A DNA stretch of 18,641 bases from an uncultured Prevotella sp. (lineage in GTDB: Bacteria; Bacteroidota; Bacteroidia; Bacteroidales; Bacteroidaceae), in contig URER01000048.1 of the NCBI GenBank assembly GCA_900547005.1, positions 1 to 18,641 of the forward strand, in the 5' to 3' direction. The position numbers and the translations under genes were made by a program. Below are positions 7,191 to 15,381 of this stretch, piece by piece (positions within the stretch are counted from its first letter, which is position 1; each line of letters begins with the position of its first letter). The notes beneath the pieces were generated by a model. It did no database searches, was not told the origin of the DNA, and saw nothing but the letters and a program-made list of their open reading frames with translations.

Positions 7191-7820
7191 ATGGATTTCA
7201 TCACTCCCCTACTCGAACAGCTCAATTACCTAACAGTAATGTTCTTGATGTTCATTGAAAGTACTTTTATCCCGTTCCCTTCTGAAGTTGTTGTTCCACC
7301 AGCCGCATACAACGCCGCAGCCGGAGAACTGAACATATTCCTTGTTGTACTATTTGCCACAATCGGAGCAGACCTCGGAGCATCGGTAAATTATCTGTTA
7401 GCATATTATCTCGGGCGTCCTTTTATATACAAATTCGCCAACAGCCGATGGGGCCACTTATGCCTGTTAGACCAACAAAAAGTTGAGAGAAGCGAAAAGT
7501 TCTTCTATGACCACGGCATAACAGCTACCCTCGTAGGCCGTGTGATACCGGGAATAAGACAACTCATATCAATACCGGCCGGACTCGCTAAGATGAATTT
7601 CTATAAATTTATCCTTTACACCACAATTGGTGCCGGCATATGGAACTCAATCCTTGCTATATTGGGCTGGTATCTGCATTCATTTGTACCCAAAGACCAG
7701 TTGGCCGACAAAATCGATGAATACTCCACTTACATAAAAATCGTTATTCTCTCTGCATTATTCATTGCTGTGGCATATATTGTAATCAGAATGATTTTGA
7801 ATAAACGCAATAAGGCATAA
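7191..7820 (+). CDS. DedA-family inner-membrane protein
   Basis: 209 residues. DedA (VTT / SNARE-associated) proteins are inner-membrane proteins linked to polyprenyl-phosphate or phospholipid recycling, membrane potential and envelope homeostasis. Seen here: an N-terminal re-entrant region with the family's acidic and proline signature (FIESTFIPFPSEVVVPPAAY), hydrophobic segments at about 42-68, 135-160 and 178-200, and the diagnostic GRVIPGIRQLISIPAG stretch with its two conserved arginines (about 107-122). A lysine/arginine-rich tail ends the chain. It lies 97 bases after the TPR gene. I see no convincing promoter in that gap, so cotranscription with glnS and the TPR gene is possible. The substrate cannot be told from sequence. 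Confidence 0.88.
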   Translation: MDFITPLLEQLNYLTVMFLMFIESTFIPFPSEVVVPPAAYNAAAGELNIFLVVLFATIGADLGASVNYLLAYYLGRPFIYKFANSRWGHLCLLDQQKVERSEKFFYDHGITATLVGRVIPGIRQLISIPAGLAKMNFYKFILYTTIGAGIWNSILAILGWYLHSFVPKDQLADKIDEYSTYIKIVILSALFIAVAYIVIRMILNKRNKA

Positions 7821-7877
7821 GCTACAATATGCCTTCCGCGCTATATACATACATATATATAATACTTCAAGGGAAAT

Positions 7878-7921
7878 AAGAAACCGTATCAAACCCGATT
7901 GGGATATTGATACGGTTTCTT
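7878..7921. terminator. Strong hairpin terminator between dedA-type gene and fcl
   Basis: AAGAAACCGTATCAA (7878-7892) pairs perfectly with TTGATACGGTTTCTT (7907-7921). Inside the loop, CCC (7894-7896) pairs with GGG (7901-7903). A short T-rich tail follows on the plus strand (TTGTTTAT). It lies between convergent genes and probably ends plus-strand transcription; it may also act on the minus strand. Confidence 0.75.
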
Positions 7922-7988
7922 GTTTATATAAATAGGATCAAGCTCTATCCCACCATCTTTGATAAGCGGATAAACGTTAAAGAATCCT

Positions 7989-9194
7989 TTATTTCAAACT
8001 CATACGATACCAATCGAATAACTTCCGCACACCGTCTTCAATCTCTACTTTATGAGTCCAGCCAAGAGAATGTAACTTGCTTACATCTATAAGCTTACGC
8101 ATAGTACCATCCGGTTTACTTGCATCAAACTCTACAGTGCCGGTAAAGCCTACGGTCTTGACAATAAGCTCTGATAGTTCACGGATTGTAAGCTCCTTTC
8201 CTGTTCCAACATTTATGTGGCAGTTACGTATCTCGCCAAGTGAAGGTATTGCACCACCACGGCCCTCACTGCTATTTCTATCAACAGAACCATCTGTTGT
8301 AGAACCGAAAAATACACTTGAATATTTCTCAATACCGATAATATCACTGAAGTTAACATTCAACAGAACGTGAACACTCGCATCCGCCATATCCTCACTC
8401 CAAAGGAACTCACGCAATGGGGTACCGGTTCCCCAAAGCACAACCTTATTGTCATAAATGCCATAATACGCAAGAACCTCAAGGATTTCTTCCTCGCTGT
8501 TAGCTCCAGTAACTTTCACGACCTGCGATTTACCATCGGCATCAGCCTTTTTCATAGTAACAGGGCGTTTGTTCATATCCGTGCGGATAGCATCCCAGTT
8601 GCCCTCATTAATAAGCTTGGCAAGATAAATCTTACGCATCATAGCCGGCATCACATGACTGTTTTCGAGATGGAAGTTGTCATTCGGACCGTAAAGGTTC
8701 GTCGGCATCACAGCAATATAATTCGTACCATATTGCAGATTATAGCTCTCACACATCTTAAGGCCGGCAATCTTTGCAATGGCATATTCCTCATTCGTGT
8801 ATTCCAAAGGCGAAGTCAGAAGCACATTCTCCTTCATTGGCTGTGGTGCATTCTTCGGATAGATGCAAGTAGAACCGAGGAACAGCAATTTCTCCACGCC
8901 ATGAGCATATGCCTCAGAAATGACATTGCACTGCATCTTCATGTTCTGCATTATAAAGTCCGCACGATAGAGCGAGTTTGCCATAATTCCTCCCACAAAA
9001 GCGGCTGCAAGAACAACAGCATCAGGACGCTCATCATCAAAGAACTTCTTAACTGCGATCTGGTCGGTAAGATCAAGTTCCGAATGTGTTCTGCCTACAA
9101 GATTATTATAGCCACGCGACTTCAAGTTATTCCAAATAGCCGAACCTACAAGTCCGCGGTGTCCGGCTACATATATTTTACTGTTTTTATCCAT
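7989..9194 (-). CDS. fcl: GDP-L-fucose synthase
   Basis: 401-residue NADPH-dependent epimerase/reductase that turns GDP-4-keto-6-deoxy-D-mannose into GDP-L-fucose. It belongs to the extended short-chain dehydrogenase family. Seen: the Rossmann motif GHRGLVG (11-17), the catalytic Ser in LGSTCIYP (S108), Y137 and K141 in EEYAIAK, then PTNLYGPNDNFH and GTGTPLREFLWSEDMA. It is much longer than the E. coli enzyme (about 320). The insertion at about 187-252 looks like that of other Bacteroidetes, but a second one at about 285-321, rich in Gly, Ser and Arg, looks unusual. The core after it (EIRNCHINVGTGKE) is intact. It is the last gene of manC-gmd-fcl, 81 bases after gmd. Confidence 0.94.
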   Translation of the reverse strand: MDKNSKIYVAGHRGLVGSAIWNNLKSRGYNNLVGRTHSELDLTDQIAVKKFFDDERPDAVVLAAAFVGGIMANSLYRADFIMQNMKMQCNVISEAYAHGVEKLLFLGSTCIYPKNAPQPMKENVLLTSPLEYTNEEYAIAKIAGLKMCESYNLQYGTNYIAVMPTNLYGPNDNFHLENSHVMPAMMRKIYLAKLINEGNWDAIRTDMNKRPVTMKKADADGKSQVVKVTGANSEEEILEVLAYYGIYDNKVVLWGTGTPLREFLWSEDMADASVHVLLNVNFSDIIGIEKYSSVFFGSTTDGSVDRNSSEGRGGAIPSLGEIRNCHINVGTGKELTIRELSELIVKTVGFTGTVEFDASKPDGTMRKLIDVSKLHSLGWTHKVEIEDGVRKLFDWYRMSLK

Positions 9195-9223
9195 AACAAA
9201 CTATAGTATTTATAATAGTCAAA

Positions 9224-9255
9224 CGAGACAAACCTTATAATAAAGGAATGTCTCG
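9224..9255 (-). other. Intercistronic hairpin between gmd and fcl
   Basis: CGAGACA (9224-9230) pairs with TGTCTCG (9249-9255), and CCTT (9233-9236) with AAGG (9243-9246), separated by a symmetric 2x2 internal loop and capped by six bases. No T-run follows on the minus strand. It may be an mRNA processing or stability element that sets the relative output of gmd and fcl. Confidence 0.6.
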
Positions 9256-9275
9256 AATTAAGAAGATCAAGTATA

Positions 9276-10373
9276 TTATTTCACTATACCTTTTTCCAAA
9301 TATTCCGCAAGATTTGCTTTACGGATAAACTCTGCTGCGCCTTCCACTTCCACTTTCTTCATATCGTGCTGAACCATTATCTTGACAAGCTCCTCGAAAG
9401 TTGTAGTCTGCGGATTCCAATTCAATTCCTTACGTGCCTTTGTCGGGTCGCCCCAAAGATTTACAACGTCTGTTGGACGATAGAAATCTTTTGAAACCTC
9501 AACCAATACCTTACCGGTCTTTTTGTCTATACCCTTCTCGTTCTCACCTTCGCCCTGGAATTCAAGTTCTATACCAGCCTCTTTGAAAGCGAGATAGCAG
9601 AATTCACGCACAGAATGCTGCACGCCGGTAGCGATAACGAAATCCTCCGGTTTGTCGTTCTGCAAGATAAGCCACATACACTCTACGTAATCCTTAGCAT
9701 ATCCCCAGTCGCGCAACGAAGAAAGGTTGCCCAAATAAAGTTTCTCCTGCTTTCCCTGTGCTATGCGGGCAGCAGCCAATGTAATCTTCCTTGTAACGAA
9801 CGTCTCGCCACGGCGCTCACTCTCATGATTGAAAAGGATGCCCGAACAGCAGAACATATTATAAGCCTCACGGTATTCTTTCACAATCCAAAAGCCATAG
9901 AGCTTTGCCACTGCGTATGGAGAATAGGGATGGAACGGAGTGTTCTCGTTTTGTGGCACTTCCTCCACTTTCCCGTAAAGCTCTGATGTCGATGCCTGAT
10001 ATATGCGGCAAGTCTCTGTAAGTCCGCACATTCTCACAGCCTCAAGTATTCTCAGAACGCCAACAGCATCCACATCGGCCGTAAATTCCGGTGCATCGAA
10101 ACTTACCTGAACGTGGCTCTGAGCCGCAAGATTGTATATCTCCGTCGGCTTCACCAACGACACAATCTGCAATATCGACATTGAATCGCCCATATCACCA
10201 TAATGCAAATGGAAGTTTGGCTTTCCCTCAAGATGAGCTATTCTCTCACGATAGTCAACAGAAGAACGACGGATAATTCCGTGAACCTCATAACCTTTCT
10301 CAAGCAAAAACTCAGAGAGATAACTTCCGTCCTGTCCGGTAACACCGGTAATCAATGCAACTTTTCTTTCCAT
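9276..10373 (-). CDS. gmd: GDP-mannose 4,6-dehydratase
   Basis: 365-residue NADP-dependent enzyme that converts GDP-D-mannose to GDP-4-keto-6-deoxy-D-mannose, the first committed step towards GDP-L-fucose. Seen: the dinucleotide motif GVTGQDG (10-16) followed by SYLSEFLLEKGYEVHGIIRR, the NLAAQSHVQVSF strand, the active-site TSE (129-131) in YQASTSELYG, and the Y153/K157 pair in SPYAVAK. NHESERRGETFVTRKI and FYRPTDVVNLWGDPTKA are also strongly conserved in this family. Length is normal. It lies 29 bases downstream of manC and is translated from the same message. A hairpin separates it from fcl. Confidence 0.97.
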   Translation of the reverse strand: MERKVALITGVTGQDGSYLSEFLLEKGYEVHGIIRRSSVDYRERIAHLEGKPNFHLHYGDMGDSMSILQIVSLVKPTEIYNLAAQSHVQVSFDAPEFTADVDAVGVLRILEAVRMCGLTETCRIYQASTSELYGKVEEVPQNENTPFHPYSPYAVAKLYGFWIVKEYREAYNMFCCSGILFNHESERRGETFVTRKITLAAARIAQGKQEKLYLGNLSSLRDWGYAKDYVECMWLILQNDKPEDFVIATGVQHSVREFCYLAFKEAGIELEFQGEGENEKGIDKKTGKVLVEVSKDFYRPTDVVNLWGDPTKARKELNWNPQTTTFEELVKIMVQHDMKKVEVEGAAEFIRKANLAEYLEKGIVK

Positions 10374-10402
10374 TTATCTTATTTTATTTCGTTATTTTTT
10401 TA

Positions 10403-11470
10403 TTATGCTTCTCCCGAAAACTGCTTTATGCGCTGCTCTTCCGACAGCTTGCAGATAAGAAGTTTTCCGTCTTTCTCAGCTACAATATATCCGTCCAATC
10501 CCTGGACAACTGTCTTCTTATTATCTGTTGTATGAACAATGCAGTTCTTTGAGTCATACAGAGAGATATTTTCGCCGATAACAGCATTGCCATAAATATC
10601 TCGATGGCTCTGCATGAGCAGAGAACCCCAAGTACCTAAGTCGCTCCATCCGAAATCAGAAGGGAACACAAAAATCTCCTCAGCCTTCTCCATAATGGCA
10701 TAGTCCACAGAAATAGACTCACATTCCGGATAACGCGTATCAATGACCGACTGCTCTTCCGCAGTTCCGAGTTTCGACCTTATGCCGTCGAATATCTTTG
10801 CCAAAGAAGGCTCGTAAATGCGGAAAGCATTGATAATCGTTGTAGCACTCCAGATGAAAATACCAGCATTCCAATAGAAATTACTCTGCTGAATATACTT
10901 CTGTGCCGTAGCCAAATCTGGTTTCTCGCGGAACTGATCCACTCTGAAGATCTCTTTATTTCTTGCACTTGGCGAACGCAAATCCGCCTGAATATATCCA
11001 TAGCCAGTTTCCGGACGGTTAGGACGCATTCCGAGTGTTACGATAGCGTCAGTTTCTGCGGTGAAATTCAGGCCTTGCATAATGACACGGCGGAACTCTT
11101 CCGTGTCTGTAACAATATGATCGCTTGGCGTAACGACAATATTGGCATTTACATCAGCATTCTTTATACGCCAACTGACGTATGCTATACAAGGCGCAGT
11201 ATTCCGGCGACAAGGCTCGCGCAAGATATTGCCGACAGGAACTTCCGGCAACTGCTCATGTACAAGGTCGGCATATTTATGATTGGTAAGCACCCAAACA
11301 TTCTCTGGAGGACATATTCCCTTAAAACGGTCGAACGTGAGTTGTAATAACGAGCGACCAACTCCAAGAACATCAATGAATTGCTTTGGTTTATCCTCTG
11401 TACTCATCGGCCAGAAACGGCTTCCTACACCGCCTGCCATAATGACTAAATGATTGTTTGAATATGCCAT
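10403..11470 (-). CDS. manC: Mannose-1-phosphate guanylyltransferase
   Basis: 355-residue nucleotidyltransferase that makes GDP-mannose from mannose-1-phosphate and GTP in the cytosol. The pyrophosphorylase signature is seen as AGGVGSRFWPMS (12-23) followed by the KPKQF lysines (27-31). Further motifs are VTPSDHIV, FREKPDLATA, NAGIFIW and SDLGTWGSL. It has only the guanylyltransferase module and a short left-handed-helix tail, without the phosphomannose-isomerase domain of the bifunctional type. It is the first gene of manC-gmd-fcl, so it feeds the pathway it is cotranscribed with. Phosphomannomutase and isomerase are not in the window. Confidence 0.93.
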   Translation of the reverse strand: MAYSNNHLVIMAGGVGSRFWPMSTEDKPKQFIDVLGVGRSLLQLTFDRFKGICPPENVWVLTNHKYADLVHEQLPEVPVGNILREPCRRNTAPCIAYVSWRIKNADVNANIVVTPSDHIVTDTEEFRRVIMQGLNFTAETDAIVTLGMRPNRPETGYGYIQADLRSPSARNKEIFRVDQFREKPDLATAQKYIQQSNFYWNAGIFIWSATTIINAFRIYEPSLAKIFDGIRSKLGTAEEQSVIDTRYPECESISVDYAIMEKAEEIFVFPSDFGWSDLGTWGSLLMQSHRDIYGNAVIGENISLYDSKNCIVHTTDNKKTVVQGLDGYIVAEKDGKLLICKLSEEQRIKQFSGEA

Positions 11471-11525
11471 AATTTGCTGTCTTTATTTTATCCTTTACAT
11501 GAGAAAATCATCTGAAAATATTTTG

Positions 11526-11599
11526 CAAAGATAGTGCCAACAAACATAAAGAGATTTTATTCTCAATTTGCCGAGTTTAGCCCATCTTGTGCAAAGGTA
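11526..11599 (-). promoter_or_regulatory. Two candidate -7 boxes for manC-gmd-fcl
   Basis: On the minus strand TATCTTTG lies at 11533-11526 and TACCTTTG at 11599-11592. The second has CTTG (11621-11618) as a weak -33 box at 18-base spacing; the first has no clear -33 box. Either would give a leader of about 50-115 nt. I cannot tell which is used, or whether both are. The stretch 11622-11753 shows nothing else. Confidence 0.5.
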
Positions 11600-11753
11600 A
11601 TACATTTTTCGCAATTACAAGTATTTAACAATCAAAAAACAATTATCACGATGTCATAATGAAACCGGATTTCAATTACATAGAGAACGCAACACGAAAC
11701 GGATGCAATCAGAATGCGACAAGGCCAACTGCGCTGTCACGCGAAAGAATATC

Positions 11754-11789
11754 AAAAAAAAGTCAGGATGGCGATATTGCCACCCTGAC
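11754..11789 (-). terminator. Intrinsic terminator of the xylBA operon
   Basis: On the minus strand GTCAGGGTGGC (11789-11779) pairs with GCCATCCTGAC (11772-11762) through one G.U wobble over a six-base loop, followed by T8 (11761-11754). The wobble becomes an A.C mismatch on the plus strand, which marks it as a minus-strand element. Confidence 0.92.
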
Positions 11790-11836
11790 TGCGATTACTT
11801 TTTATGTATAATAAAAGTAGAATAAATTATCCGGCA

Positions 11837-13153
11837 TTATTTTGCATAGAGAGCTACGATAGTCTCGTATTTCTCCTGCTTTCCACTTGTCGCCTTCGGC
11901 TCTTCTACTTTCTTACCATACTCATATATCTGTTCAAGACTCAGCTTGCCGTCTTCAAAGTCCTTGCCAATGCCGCTGTCGAAACTTGCATAGCGGTCTT
12001 TCAGCATCTGCGGCAGTTCGCTTTCCTCAAGAATAGCAGCAGCATTGAGAAGCGCGCGAGCCATTGCATCCATACCACTGATATGGGCGATGAAGATGTC
12101 CTCAGGATCGGTAGAATTACGACGAAGTTTAGCATCGAAGTTAGAACCGCCTCTACCCAATCCTCCATTACGGATAACCTGCATCATAGCCTGTGTCAAC
12201 TCATAATTGTCGATTGGGAACTGGTCTGTATCCCATCCGTTCTGAGCATCACCACGGTTTGCGTCGATAGAACCGAGCATTCCGTTATCCACAGCCACTG
12301 CCAACTCATGCTCGAAAGTATGACCAGCGAGAGTAGCATGGTTAACCTCGATGTTCACCTTAAAGTCTTTTTCAAGACCGTTTGCACGCAAGAAGCCGAT
12401 AACTGTTTCGGTATCAACGTCGTACTGGTGCTTTGTTGGCTCCATTGGTTTCGGCTCGATAAGGAATGTTCCTGTGAAACCTTTTGAACGGGCATAGTCG
12501 CGGGCTGCGGTCAGCATCTTTGCAAGATGATTCTTCTCGCGTTGCATCTGTGTGTTAAGTAGGCTCATATAACCTTCACGACCACCCCAGAACACGTAGT
12601 TCTGACCACCGAGTTTGATAGTTGCATCAATAGCATTTTTTATCTGCACACCGGCACGAGCCACAACATCAAAATCCGGGTTTGTAGCAGCGCCATTCAT
12701 ATAACGCTTGTTGCCGAATACGTTTGCTGTTCCCCAAAGAAGCTTGATACCGGTTGCGGCCATCTTCTCCTGTGCATAATCTGTGATTGCCTTCATGCGA
12801 GCCTCGTATTCTGCGATAGTTGCGCCCTCTTCTACGAGGTCTACATCGTGGAAGCAGAAATACTCGATACCAAGTTTCTGCATGATTTCAAAGCCTGCAT
12901 CCATCTTATCTTTAGCACGCTGCACAGCATCATCAGCCTTATCCCACTCATAGCTACGGGTTTGGCCTCCGAACTGGTCGCCTGACGCTCCACACAAAGT
13001 GTGCCACCAAGCCATTGAGAAGCGCAACCAATCTTTCATTTTCTTTCCCATAACAACCCTTTCCGGGTCATAATAGTGGAAAGCCATTACATTCTTACTC
13101 TCTGTTCCTTCGAAAGGAATCTTTCCGATTTGCGGAAAATACTCTTTTGCCAT
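11837..13153 (-). CDS. xylA: Xylose isomerase
   Basis: 438-residue cytosolic metalloenzyme that interconverts D-xylose and D-xylulose. Length and N-terminal extension fit the class II form. Catalytic and metal residues are visible: H102 and D105 in FHDVDLVEEG, W189 in VFWGGREGY, E233 and K235 in IEPKPMEPTKHQYD, E269 and H272 in IEVNHATLAGHTFEHE, D297 in GSIDANRGD, and D308/D310 in GWDTDQFP. All expected ligands are present, so it should be active. It lies 7 bases after xylB in the same operon and is followed by a strong terminator. Gut and rumen Bacteroidetes use this route for pentoses released from xylan. Confidence 0.98.
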   Translation of the reverse strand: MAKEYFPQIGKIPFEGTESKNVMAFHYYDPERVVMGKKMKDWLRFSMAWWHTLCGASGDQFGGQTRSYEWDKADDAVQRAKDKMDAGFEIMQKLGIEYFCFHDVDLVEEGATIAEYEARMKAITDYAQEKMAATGIKLLWGTANVFGNKRYMNGAATNPDFDVVARAGVQIKNAIDATIKLGGQNYVFWGGREGYMSLLNTQMQREKNHLAKMLTAARDYARSKGFTGTFLIEPKPMEPTKHQYDVDTETVIGFLRANGLEKDFKVNIEVNHATLAGHTFEHELAVAVDNGMLGSIDANRGDAQNGWDTDQFPIDNYELTQAMMQVIRNGGLGRGGSNFDAKLRRNSTDPEDIFIAHISGMDAMARALLNAAAILEESELPQMLKDRYASFDSGIGKDFEDGKLSLEQIYEYGKKVEEPKATSGKQEKYETIVALYAK

Positions 13154-13160
13154 AATTAGA

Positions 13161-14654
13161 TTATTTTTTAAGTTGACTTAATTGTTCTTTCCATTTTGCA
13201 TAAGCGTGCAAGTACTCTGTGCGATGCAGCTCGTCCGGCTCTATCACCGCAAGTTTCTTCAGAGAAGCGAAAGCCTCGTCATGATTCTTATAGATTCCAC
13301 AACCGATACCCGCTCCCTTAGCAGCTCCGGCTGCACCATCAGTGTCATAAAGCTCTATCGTCGCGCCACTCACTCCGGCAAGGGTGTCGCGGAAAAGCGG
13401 ACTCAAGAACATATTTGCCTTTCCAGCATGAATCTTGCATATATCCATCCCCATCTGTTCCATGATTTCCATGCCGTAACAGAAACTGAATACAATTCCT
13501 TCCTGCGCAGCACGAACGACATGAGCATTATCATGCTTATTGAAACTCAAGCCATTTATAGAGCAACCTACTTCCTGATTTTCGAGAACGCGCTCTGCAC
13601 CATTGCCAAACGGGATGACTGTTACACCATCAGAACCAATCGGAACAGTCGCCGCAAGGTAGTTCATATCTGCATAAGAAATGTTCGGAATGATATTGCG
13701 ATGTATCCAAGCATTGAGAATACCCGTACCGTTGATACACAACAACACTCCGAGACGGTCGAGTTCTTTGGTATAATTGACGTGCGCGAAAGTATTTACG
13801 CGCGATTTTTGGTCATAGTTCACATCACCGAGCACACCATAAACAACTCCCGATGTTCCTGCAGTAGAAGCTATTTCACCCGGATTGAACACGTTGAGAG
13901 ACAGCGCATTGTTAGGCTGGTCGCCGGCACGATATGAAATCGGCGTACCTTCTTTCAATCCAAGCTCGCCAGCCGCTTCCGCAGACACCTCACTCTGTAC
14001 GCTGAACGTAGGCACGATGTCAGCTATATGTGATTCTGAGAAGCCGAAATAATCCAAAAGGAACTTTGCGGGACGCTTCTCTTTGAAATCCCAAAACATT
14101 CCTTCCGAAAGTCCGCTAATGGTCGTATTGATTTGTCCGGACAGCCTCATAGCGATATAGTCACCGGGAAGCATCACCTTATATATACGGTCAAACAGTT
14201 CCGGTTCGTTCTCCTTTACCCACGCCAATTTAGCAGCCGTAAAGTTACCGGGCGAGTTTAACAGATGTCCGAGACACATTTCTTTGCCCAAATCCTTGAA
14301 AGCACGCTCGCCATAAGGCACTGCACGAGAATCGCACCATATTATAGACGGACGCAACACTTGCTGATTCTTGTCCACACAAACAAGCCCGTGCATTTGA
14401 TAGGAAATTCCGACAGCCTTTATTTCCTCACCTTTCACATTTGCAACGTGCATTACTTTCCTCAATGCGAGCTTGGCATTATCCCACCACATCCGTGGGT
14501 CTTGTTCTGCCCAACCAGCCTTTACTGCTGTTATCGGTGCCTCGCGCTCGGGGAAAAAGGCATCAGCAGCACACATACCTGTATCAGCGTCTACGAGTGA
14601 AGCCTTTACAGAAGAGCTGCCAACGTCAAATCCTAATAGATATCTCCTTGCCAT
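13161..14654 (-). CDS. xylB: Xylulokinase
   Basis: 497-residue sugar kinase of the FGGY family that phosphorylates D-xylulose to xylulose-5-phosphate, which enters the pentose phosphate pathway. The N-terminal phosphate-binding loop is seen as LLGFDVGSSSVKASLVD, the substrate region as GISYQMHGLVCVD and IIWCDSRAV, and the catalytic Asp in RAGDQPNNA (D245). The ATP-domain motifs ASTAGTSGVVYGV and GAAGAAKGAGIG are also present. The open frame extends to a TTG at 14669, but the ATG at 14654 is preferred because the family starts at this point (MARRYLLG). It is the first gene of xylB-xylA; assignment to xylulose is strengthened by that pairing. Confidence 0.95.
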   Translation of the reverse strand: MARRYLLGFDVGSSSVKASLVDADTGMCAADAFFPEREAPITAVKAGWAEQDPRMWWDNAKLALRKVMHVANVKGEEIKAVGISYQMHGLVCVDKNQQVLRPSIIWCDSRAVPYGERAFKDLGKEMCLGHLLNSPGNFTAAKLAWVKENEPELFDRIYKVMLPGDYIAMRLSGQINTTISGLSEGMFWDFKEKRPAKFLLDYFGFSESHIADIVPTFSVQSEVSAEAAGELGLKEGTPISYRAGDQPNNALSLNVFNPGEIASTAGTSGVVYGVLGDVNYDQKSRVNTFAHVNYTKELDRLGVLLCINGTGILNAWIHRNIIPNISYADMNYLAATVPIGSDGVTVIPFGNGAERVLENQEVGCSINGLSFNKHDNAHVVRAAQEGIVFSFCYGMEIMEQMGMDICKIHAGKANMFLSPLFRDTLAGVSGATIELYDTDGAAGAAKGAGIGCGIYKNHDEAFASLKKLAVIEPDELHRTEYLHAYAKWKEQLSQLKK

Positions 14655-14781
14655 TAGTTTGTTATTCAAAAGTTTTCAACATTATATATCAGCCTTTTAT
14701 GGCTTTTATATAATATAATTACGTATGACAACAGATTTCCCCTTAAAAGATTAAGACTATTTTATACTTTAAGGTAAAAAT

Positions 14782-14810
14782 TGTTCTTAATAAAAGAGAT
14801 ATTTAGAACA
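14782..14810 (-). promoter_or_regulatory. Operator-like inverted repeat in the xylBA leader
   Basis: TGTTCTTAAT (14782-14791) and ATTTAGAACA (14801-14810) form an inverted repeat with nine of ten positions matching and a nine-base spacer. It lies just downstream of the weak candidate promoter at 14836-14843 and upstream of xylB. A second inverted repeat, CCTTAAA (14741-14747) with TTTAAGG (14768-14774), follows in the leader. The spacing suits a dimeric repressor; the regulator is not known. Confidence 0.45.
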
Positions 14811-14835
14811 TTATAATAATTTGTGTTCAACAAAT

Positions 14836-14843
14836 CAAAACTA
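14836..14843 (-). promoter_or_regulatory. Candidate xylBA promoter -7 box
   Basis: Minus-strand TAGTTTTG (14843-14836) fits TAnnTTTG, but no good -33 box is seen. It would give a leader of about 175 nt containing the inverted repeats at 14741-14810. Confidence 0.3.
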
Positions 14844-14883
14844 TATGATAAGAAAGAGGATTAACGCGAAAACGACTTCCATA

Positions 14884-15300
14884 CTACCTTCGACTACAAT
14901 CCGGACAGATACCACGCACTATGTGTTCGGCAAAGATTTGCACGTAGCCGGCCGGCAATTCCACCTCAGGAACTGGGCAAGCATCGAGGCAAGTCGTACG
15001 ATGGCAACGCTCACAATAGAAATGTACGTGCCTGTCATCATCCTTATCACAACTATGCGACAAGCACAACTCATAACGAACAGACTCTCCACTCTCTATC
15101 GTATGCACAAGATGTTGCTTCCGGAACAACGCCAACGCACGCGAGATACTCGATTTGTCTATCGTCAAAATCTTGTATTCCAACTCTGTCAACGACATCG
15201 GACCGTTCGATTCTGACAGAGTTCTCACAATTATTATACGGTTGGCAGTCGGCTTAACGCCATGCCTTTCCATCAAATCCAATATTGCCTGCTCTGTCAT
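14884..15300 (-). CDS. Fur-family metal-responsive transcriptional regulator
   Basis: 138-residue DNA-binding regulator. The N-terminal winged helix covers about residues 1-80 (VKPTANRIIIVRTL, then the recognition helix in KSSISRALALFRKQHLV). The C-terminal dimerisation domain carries the metal motifs: HVH (91-93), CERC (96-99) with following H100, and CPDC (132-135). The four cysteines form the structural zinc site typical of Fur, Zur and PerR. Which signal it senses (iron, zinc or peroxide) cannot be decided. The spacing to xylB (229 bases) and the different function suggest it is a separate unit. The palindrome beside its own promoter suggests autoregulation. Confidence 0.9.
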   Translation of the reverse strand: MTEQAILDLMERHGVKPTANRIIIVRTLSESNGPMSLTELEYKILTIDKSSISRALALFRKQHLVHTIESGESVRYELCLSHSCDKDDDRHVHFYCERCHRTTCLDACPVPEVELPAGYVQIFAEHIVRGICPDCSRR

Positions 15301-15329
15301 AATCGTTTATCAGTTTTGGTATAATACTA

Positions 15330-15355
15330 CAAATATATTTTAGAGTAATCTCTAA
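15330..15355 (-). promoter_or_regulatory. Promoter and palindromic operator of the Fur-family gene
   Basis: Minus-strand TATATTTG (15337-15330) fits the -7 box; start expected near 15324. Directly upstream, TTAGAG (15340-15345) and CTCTAA (15350-15355) form a 16-bp palindrome with a four-base centre, lying between the -7 box and the -33 position, where a bound repressor would block polymerase. Confidence 0.45.
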
Positions 15356-15381
15356 GATAAAATTTATTATGGTGCCGGATA

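Noticed and set aside
8370..9206. 278-codon open frame on the plus strand
   Set aside because: It lies wholly antisense to fcl, whose motifs are clear, and has no recognisable protein features.
11659..11810. Small plus-strand ORF of about 46 codons before xylA
   Set aside because: It runs through the xylBA terminator and has no promoter or recognisable sequence.
13182..13937. 251-codon open frame on the plus strand
   Set aside because: Antisense shadow of xylB with no family features.
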